From assembly GCA_033239525.1 (NCBI GenBank), contig BSYO01000014.1, forward strand, positions 7,420,536 through 7,484,535: a stretch of 64,000 nt of DNA, read 5' to 3'. The DNA comes from Nepenthes gracilis (taxonomy: Eukaryota > Streptophyta > Magnoliopsida > Caryophyllales > Nepenthaceae). The position numbers were made by a program, and so were the translations under genes. This document shows positions 57,095 through 64,000 of the stretch, piece by piece. How positions within the stretch are numbered: the first letter of the stretch is position 1; each line of letters starts with the position of its first letter. The notes below the pieces were generated by a model that saw nothing but the letters and a program-made list of their open reading frames with translations, did not search any database and was not told the origin of the DNA.

Positions 57095-57639
57095 TGTGAG
57101 GACCGGAACTGAAAGCATGATAACTAGATGTAATTAAGATGATTAATATCATTAAGAGGCTAAGCATGTGATGAACAAGTGTTAGTTGAAAGCAAAAAGT
57201 GGAAAACTCCCGAGTTTAGCAAGCAGCCGAACGACGCCTGTTGCGCCCTCGAGCGGCTGCAGCAAGCGGAAAATCCAGTAGCACCACCGCTCAACGCTCG
57301 CCGTGGCCGCTCGAGCATATTTAACAGAATGTAGCCCACCCGATGGCCGCTCGAGCCGCTCTCAAGCCGAAACTTCAGAACCGACCCCGCCCGCTGGCCG
57401 CTCAAGCTCCGCTCGAGCGGGAATGACACGAAGCCCTGCCGCCTGCTGGCCGCTCGAGCGACGCTTGAGCGGTGGCGCAGTGTAAAAAGCGCGCCCAGCC
57501 TTCTTTTCCCTCATTTCTCACGAACCTAGGGTTTTTAGTGAGAGAGAGAGGGCGATTCTAGAGAGAGAAAAGGGGAGAACGAGGCCCGGGAGTCCGAATC
57601 CGTCCGTGAGTCGTTATAAAGGTGAAAGCACGCGTCAAG

Positions 57640-59061
57640 GCAAGTGTACCTCGGATGTTGTTTTTCTTTTTTACCGTTTTTCTCACTATAAAGTTGATGA
57701 AAATGTTGTGAAAATGATGTTGATGCATGTTTAAAGTACATGAAGCATGTTTCCTTTGATTACTTGGTTAGATTTTATCTTTATCCATATTTATTGTAAA
57801 ATTTGGCTTCGATTTTGTGAATGAGCATGAAAATGGTGTTCAATCTCTCTTGAAAAGTATGTGATGAAACCCTAGCTCTAAAATGTTATGTAGTTTGAGT
57901 AAATTGTATGGTTTAATGTATATGCATGGCATCCATGACATTGATTTTCATGAAATATGTACATGTGAGAGACCGATTTGAGTCCGAAGGTTTTGGCGAA
58001 GCCCTATGTACGAAAATGAAGAGGTTTTGATGAGTTTTAACCGTGGCTTCTGTTACATGAAAGTTAATTGACATCGAAATGTAGCTTCCAGTATAATTTG
58101 TTTCTGAAAATATGTACCGACATGTACCGAGGAAATTTCTATGTATACTTAAAGTTAGCTGAAAGTATATTGTGAAAGTCTGATTTCGAAAAAGGGGTTT
58201 TCAATAAAGAGATGGTTTCCGTTACAGTTACTTTATGACCCGGGATTGACTACAGTCCGGATAGGTTCTCCGACATGCCTTAAGACTTTTCGGTGGTAAT
58301 CGAGGATAACTCTGTCCATGGAGTTATTTATGGTCCGCCCTGCCCTCGGGGCATTACGGACAGGAGGGATATGGTTACTGGCCTACCTTCGGGTGGCATA
58401 CCGTACCGATCCCGTGAGGGATACCGTTACTGGCCTACCTTCGGGTGGCATACCATACCGATCCCATGAGATGGGATACCCACATGACAGTTACCGGCCT
58501 TAGATTGTGTGGAGTGAACACAATCTATCCTCGATTATTCACCCCCTCAATTAGTAGGGTATACTGGCAGGGTCTGTACCGATATGTTATGAAGTACCAT
58601 TTACTATTTTACTGATATGTTATGTTACCGTACCAATTACCGAATATGAAGTACTGATTATCGAATATGAAATACTGTTTACCGATATGATATGCACTGT
58701 TTACCATTTATCGTACCGATTACCGATATGTTATGTTACTGTGTACCGTTTACCGTACCGATTACCGATTTTGAAGTATTGTTCACCATTTGCCGAGTAT
58801 CGATTTCTGTTTGCTGTTTACTGAACACTGTACACCAACTACCGATTTCTGATTCTGATATATAGTACTGTCAAGGTATGTTTTCTCTATTTCTTGGACT
58901 ACATTCTGATTAACTGTTATGTTTATGCATAGTTACATGACTGTTCTCCATCACCGTTTTACTGCTCATGTGCATGTACCTTGCTTGGCATCGGCTCACT
59001 GTTTTGTTGTTTTCCCCCTTCAGATGAGACGGTAGAGTTACTGCCTGACGAAAAAGAGTAA
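57640..59061 (+). other. Intron-like segment and acidic mini-exon in LTR G
   Basis: Donor GTCAAG|GCAAGTG and acceptor at 59023, branch-like CTCACT about 28 nt upstream. The exon in phase 1 reads DETVELLPDEKE and TAA. The frame before the donor is open for more than 45 codons but has no ATG, so a start codon is unexplained. Confidence 0.45.
58297..58537 (+). other. RNA-structure cassette, copy G
   Basis: Perfect closing helix TAATCGAGGATA (58297-58308) with TATCCTCGATTA (58526-58537). Inside are ATAACTC/GAGTTAT, two UUCG hairpins, ATCCC/GGGAT and a perfect TAGATTGTGT/ACACAATCTA stem (58501-58527). The cleanest copy. Confidence 0.7.
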
Positions 59062-59603
59062 ACCGAGAGGAGTTGTTTGAAGACTTTTTGAGGACCGTAG
59101 CATTGGAGCTATTTTGGAAGAGCCTGTCGATGTAAAGGCTTAGCTAGAAATGTGATTTTTGTATACTGATCTTATGGTTATTGATGTTTCAGAACATGTG
59201 GATTTTGTAAATGAAATCATATGTTATGTATGACTGTAAAAGAAAAGCTATACTTCTGCAGGTTATTAGTTTACTTCCGCTCTAAGCTCTGGATTTACTG
59301 TACAGGTCCTAGACGACATCTCGTTATTGAACTGTTAGTGAAGCTAATATTTTTATGGATTTGTGCCATGGATGACACATGTGATCCTGTGTATGCTTGT
59401 CGTAGAAGATTGTGGACAATGGATAGTTGAATGCTTGTAGTGGATAATCATACAGGTTGCATTTTGTGTTTTTCATCCTGTTACAAAGGAGACTTTGCCG
59501 AAATTTCTGTAGAAGTCTTGCATTATATTTTAGTACTGTTAACCCTGTTCCTGTCTTGACGGAAGCTTTTGAGGAAAAAAAAAATCTGTTCCGTCATAGA
59601 TTT

Positions 59604-60452
59604 CATATTAGAACAGCCCACTAATCATGATTATGGAAGACGTGTTTAGGCTTAATTGTTAGGTTTATCGATATGCCAACAAGATTTGAAATTGCTCAGT
59701 GTAGGAGTTTTAAAATCTTAAGGTTTCTAATTGTTAAAGTCTCGAGATTTTAAGGTAATGATCTAAAACTGTATCGAATTTATGATGACTATTGTAGTTA
59801 GGACTTTTGTTCAGTGATCAATTGAGGATCTGTGAGGATTATTTTCGTATTATGGCTATCTTAAAATCAGTTTTGATCAAGGTTACTGCATAAATTAGGT
59901 GTTCAAAACATAATATATGTCTGACGGAAATGTCGATTTAAGGACATACCAACAAATTGATAAGAATGTAAAGTATCCTACTTTTGAAGTCTAATGTACT
60001 TTGAATTTATATTGGGATTTTAGTCGAGCTCGGTAAAAGAACTGAGACACTAGGTTGTGATAGTGACAGTAAGTTGTAATCGAACAATTTGAAGCTAAAT
60101 GATTGATCAGAGCGCATAGCAAAAGAGTGCTGAATCTATATATATAATAAGATTTAAGGTAATGTTCAGAGGAAATGCTCAATCTTGAGGTGTAATATGA
60201 AACAAAATGAGGCAGTTTGCTTGTTTAATGTTCAGAATTAAGTTAGAAAACTGATTATGAAATAGGTTTACCTTCGGACTTAGTAAATTGGGATCTGGAA
60301 AGGACACGCCAAATAGTGAGGATTAAGGCAATTCAGATATTTAAAGGTTTTTTAGGATAACCATCCTAATTTAGAAATGAATTGGAGACATTAAGAAGGT
60401 TCCTTGATTTTAAAAAATTAAGGATCGTTAAATTTTGAGGATGAAATTTTTA
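59604..60452 (+). other. Gypsy C non-coding interior, second part
   Basis: Continues C after solo LTR G. 59870-60200 runs parallel to F 47750-48040 (GTCAAGGTTAT..., then TAGGTTGTGATAGTG..., then TTGATCAGAGCGCA...). No coding region. Confidence 0.7.
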
Positions 60453-60466
60453 TAAGTGGGGGAGAG
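60453..60466 (+). other. Gypsy C polypurine tract
   Basis: TAAGTGGGGGAGAG directly before the 3' LTR. Confidence 0.92.
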
Positions 60467-62700
60467 TGTGAGATCCCGGTCTTGAAATATGATAAAGGTG
60501 AAGTAATTAAATTGATAAAAATCATGATTAGGCTTAAGAATAAGGGATAAATGGATATCGAAGCAAAAAGGAGCAAATAGGAAGAAAATGGGATCGATGC
60601 AAAAATGAGAATGGAACCGCTCGAGGCTCGCCCAAGGCGGAGCGGGTGCGAGGCTACAACGGGAGGTGCTCGAGGATCGCTTGAGTGCCACCTGGGCTCA
60701 AATTTGTGCGCCTAGTGCCTAGTTGGCACTCAAGCACCGCTCAAGCGCTTCGACTGGTATATAAGCACCGTGCGTGATTTCCTTTGGCCATTTCGACTGT
60801 TCCTTCGAAGGGCAGCTAGAGAGAAAGGGTAAAAGAAAAGGAAAAGGAGAAATCCGCCACCCGTTCCGCTCCAATTCGAGTAAGAATAATGTTAGATCGG
60901 GCTTTGATAAGTGTACTCCAGACATTATTTACTATTTTTACAATGTTTTAATATCTATAAATTTATATTTTTGCTCTGAATTCATATTTCTCCATGTTTA
61001 CTGTAAATAAAGTATATTTCTCCTAATTAATCAGATAGATTTCATATTTTATTGTATGTATTGCTGAATATACCTTCGATTTTATGTATAAATATAAGTT
61101 TGGTGTTCGTTTTTGGTCCGGAAAGTTTGGTAAAACCCTAAGCACGAAAATGATGGGATTTGGTGGTTTTAATCCATAGATTTGACTAGTAAATGTTGAT
61201 TTGTAAAAGAGTATTGTTCTTGTTATAATTTGTAAATGAACAATTTACATGGAATTACACTGTTGAATTTTTGTGGAATTCTGAAGCATTTTGAAGGAAA
61301 ATGAAGGAATATTTGTGAAATTTTGGTTGACTTTTTGATGTTCGATCAGTTATAAGTTGAGAAAAAAGAAGAAAAGTATTTATGATTTTGTAAATTTGGA
61401 CCCGGGACTGAAACATAGTCAGGTTAGGTTCTCCAGTATACCTTAGAACGTTATGATGGTAATCGAGGATAACTCTGTCCACGAAATTATATGTGGTCTG
61501 CCCATCCTTGGGGCGTTAGTTTCAAAGGGTAGAATTTACATGATCCATTGTCCTTCATGAGGTATTAGTATATAATCCCATGAAAAGGGATAATCCCACG
61601 AGAAGGGATACTTGTTGCTAGCCTTAGATTGTATGGAGTAAACACAATCTATCCTCGATTACTCGCCCCCTCGGCTAGTAGAGTATACTAGTGTGGTCCT
61701 TCTGAAAGTAAAAAGGAATTTTCTAGAATTTATAGACTTTGATTTTCGTTTTTGATTTCTGAAACTCATTATACTGTTTTATGATTTCTGAAGTATGATG
61801 ATATTAATTTATGTTTTCTCATATTCCATGTACCACTCTATTCCTGCATATTTTCGTGATTTTAGTTTATCTGTAAGCATGTTCCACCTAAAAGGAATTT
61901 CTAGAAATTACAAGCTTAATTCCGGCTTTGATTTCTAATACTTGTCCTATTGGTTTATGGCTTCCGAAGCTTGATTTTACCAACTTATACTATTTCTATT
62001 TTCATGCACCTTTTTGCTATTGCCATAATTAAATATTTTCATGTTAATGTTTATCTGCACCTATATTTTTCATGAAAGCATTATGTTCTGTCTATTTTGA
62101 TACCTTATTGGGTTTTGACTTACTATTTTATTTTACCCCCTCCAGATGATATAGTAGGGTTAGTGCCTGACGAGAAGGAATAGTAAAGTCTAGCCTGAAG
62201 ACTTTGGAAGATGTTGAAGCCATTTAAGGATCTTAAGAAGACTAGCTTGAACATAATTGCGAGATTTATATATGGATTTTTGTATATGGATCTTATAAAT
62301 GAAATGTATGTGATGCATCTGACAAAATAGGGATTTATACTTCCATAGGTATATAGTTCAGCTTCTGCTATATATTTTCTAGATTTTGTACATGTCTTAA
62401 ATGGCATCTCTATTTCGAACTGTTAGTATAGTGGATAGGAAATGTGAAATGTAAGCCGTAGGAAATTATACGACGTTTGTGATCCTATGTCTGTAATGAG
62501 AGTACCTATTGATGGATATTATGACGTAATTCTATATATTTGTTGATTATAAGTAAGATTTGTATTTCAGTTTAGCCCAATTTTAGGAAAAACACTATCC
62601 GTTTTTCCTTAGAACTTTAGATTGTTAATTGGATTTTGGTTTCTATTTTCTATAATGATAAAATTATCTGAAGACAAAAAAAAAAATCTATTCCGTCACA
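60467..62700 (+). repeat. Gypsy C 3' LTR
   Basis: TGTGAGATCCCGG...TTCCGTCACA, 2234 bp. CTCGAG/CTCAAG words (60616-60750) precede TATATAAG (60758-60765). RNA cassette 61460-61661, acceptor CCCCCTCCAG (62145), mini-exon ending LVPDEKE and TAG (62181-62183), A run at about 62674-62686. Confidence 0.92.
61460..61661 (+). other. RNA-structure cassette, copy C
   Basis: Perfect closing helix TAATCGAGGATA (61460-61471) with TATCCTCGATTA (61650-61661). Two tandem ATCCC/GGGAT hairpins lie at 61574-61609. The first hairpin (ATAACTC against AAATTAT) and the last stem (one A-C mismatch) are weakened. Confidence 0.6.
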
Positions 62701-63466
62701 ATTTCTTCATCACTTTTTGAGTCAAATTTAACTAAATTTTTTCTATCTCGTAAAATACAGCATTAACTCCCAAAGATATGAAAATACTTAACGTTAGGTT
62801 TCTTTCCTTTCCATAGTTCATATGGAGTTGTTTCTGTCCCGGGTCTTAAGTAGACCCGATTAATTATGTGACAAGCCGTGTTCACGACCTCGCCCCAAAA
62901 ATACATGGTAACATTTTTATCTTGCATCATACTTCTAGCTATTTCTTGAATGACCCGATTTTTGCGTTCAACAATGCTATTGTATTTAGGGGTGATAGGG
63001 GATGAGAATTCATGATGAATTCCTTCTTTATTACAAAAATTTTCAAAATTGAAAATTTTAAATTCCTTTCCATGGTCACTGCGAACTCTAATGATAGAAG
63101 TTCCTTTTCATTTGTAAGTTTTTTACATAAAATTTTTACGTAATCAAATGTGTCAGACTTTTTTCCGATAAGGTTTATCCAAGAATACCTAAAGAAATCA
63201 TCAATAACTACTAAAATGTACTTTTTATCCCCTAGATTTTCAGTTCTAGAAGGTCCCATTAGATCCATTTGTATTAGCTCAAGAGAACGCGATGTGTGCA
63301 TATCACTATAAGATAAATGACTTGTTCTAATTTGTTTTTCTAATTGACAAGGGCCACCCACATGATGTTTTACATTTGACAATTTAGGTAGCCCTTCAAC
63401 ACAACTTTTCTTCGATACTTTTGATAGGGTTTTAAAATTTAAGTGGCCAAGACGTTGATGGCACAA
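62701..63466 (-). pseudogene. Copia B integrase (continues at 32883)
   Basis: Minus-strand reading from MCHQRLGHLNFKTLSKVSKK (63466) gives the GAG-pre-integrase region, then ELIQMDLMGPSRTENLGDKK with the first catalytic Asp and ILVVIDDFFRYSWI. Frameshifted text gives ERKNRVIQEIARSMMQDKN with the catalytic Glu, HIINRVYLRPGT and GKKPNVKYFHIFG. The chain stops at KSDEE at 62701, where gypsy C was inserted, and resumes at ILLGYSLTN at about 32880. Confidence 0.85.
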
Positions 63467-64000
63467 TTCTGTTGAGTTAATTTTGGTAGAGTTGCATCCA
63501 AGAATGTGGTTTGGCTCGATACCCTAAAGATTGTCGGGAGTTCTTTTATCCTCTAAGACAATTGAGCTATTTATGTCATAGATATAACATTTATCTTGAA
63601 AAAATCAAACTTCAAAGTTGTCATCATAAAATTAACTAATGCTCAAGAGGTTAAATTTTAATCCTAAAACATACAAGTCATCACAAGGTTTTGAGAGTCC
63701 AGAGATACAGATTAAGCCTCAGCCAAGAATAGGAGCTCCAACACCATCACCAAAGATAATCGTCCCATCAGGATGGTCTGACATCGAGGAGAACATATTT
63801 TTATTTCTACACATATATTTAGAGCATCCACAATCTAAGTACTACAAAGACTGATTTTGAGCTTTCAAGGCAATATAAGCGACATTGCATGAATATATTT
63901 TAGAAGAGTTTTTCAGCTCACTTTTCTTAACCTATATTTTTCTCCCCGAATTCACTTTTTGATTCAACATTTTTATTTGCTCATATAGTTATTGAATGTC
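63467..64000 (-). pseudogene. Copia B protease region, runs off the window
   Basis: Minus-strand YLDCGCSKYM (about 63810-63842) is the copia (Y)LDSGCS(R)HM site with Ser changed to Cys. It is followed by MFSSMSDHPDGTIIFGDGVG and LVLGLKFNLLSIS-like text (63620-63700). Gag should lie beyond 64000. Confidence 0.75.

Larger units (their letters stand above)
57095..59598 (+). mobile_element. Solo LTR G inside element C
   Basis: TGTGAGGACC...TTCCGTCATA flanked by perfect GATTT duplications (57090-57094 and 59599-59603). The terminal CA has become TA. It carries CTCGAGC clusters (57245-57475), donor CAAG|GCAAGT (57639/57640), RNA cassette (58297-58537), acceptor CCCCCTTCAG (59023) and mini-exon to TAA (59059-59061). 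Confidence 0.9.
32884..62700 (+). mobile_element. Gypsy element C (gag-only type) with everything nested in it
   Basis: Outer ends are TGTGAGATCCC (32884) and TTCCGTCACA (62700). The interrupted copia B integrase frame resumes on either side, and the flanks GAAAT and GAATA (minus sense) fit a decayed target duplication. C's own parts are: 5' LTR 32884-33957 plus 53488-54332, PBS 54334, gag 54510-55560, non-coding interior 55561-60452, PPT and 3' LTR 60467-62700. Confidence 0.8.

Overview
This window is repeat-dominated DNA from a flowering-plant nuclear genome. The evidence is one spliced host gene of a plant-specific GRAM/GEM family and plant Ty3/gypsy (Tekay-type), Ty1/copia and hAT elements. 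Species cannot be told from the sequence. No bacterial genes, rRNA, tRNA or CRISPR arrays were seen.

Layout. 1-6860: the 3' end of a Tekay-type gypsy element (Z), whose 3' LTR appears split by a decayed hAT transposon (about 1201-4925, transposase on the minus strand). 8405-8989: two exons of a GEM-like GRAM-domain gene on the minus strand; later exons are not visible. 9595-15328: a complete but dead Tnt1/Tork-like copia element (Y), minus strand, with two LTRs. About 15690-19860: debris of a Tat-lineage-type element, minus strand. 20558 to the window end: one deep stack of nested insertions.

Nest. Gypsy A (20558-27447) carries in its 3' LTR a Sirevirus-type copia B (minus; 27448-32883 and 62701 to beyond 64000). 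B is split by gypsy C (32884-62700). C's 5' LTR is split by gypsy D (33958 to about 53487). D's gag is split by solo LTR E (36138-38852) and its integrase end by gag-only element F (42797-51172). C's interior also holds solo LTR G (57095-59598). Duplicated target sites (GAAAC, GATTT, CTACT/CTATT) and resumed reading frames support the order. All coding regions are broken; D is best preserved.

The most interesting content is in the LTRs of the C/D/E/F/G lineage. (1) C, E, F and G share a 200-440 nt cassette that folds on paper as an 11-12 bp closing helix around several hairpins, with paired substitutions. (2) C, D, E, F and G share intron-like signals (donor AG|GCAAG, CTCAC-type branch site, pyrimidine tract plus CAG) leading to a short acidic exon whose last codons are kept with three different stop codons. 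(3) The F, D and C LTRs between about 49 and 54.2 kb are interwoven word by word with a second, colinear F-LTR track, which looks like an assembly or consensus artefact.
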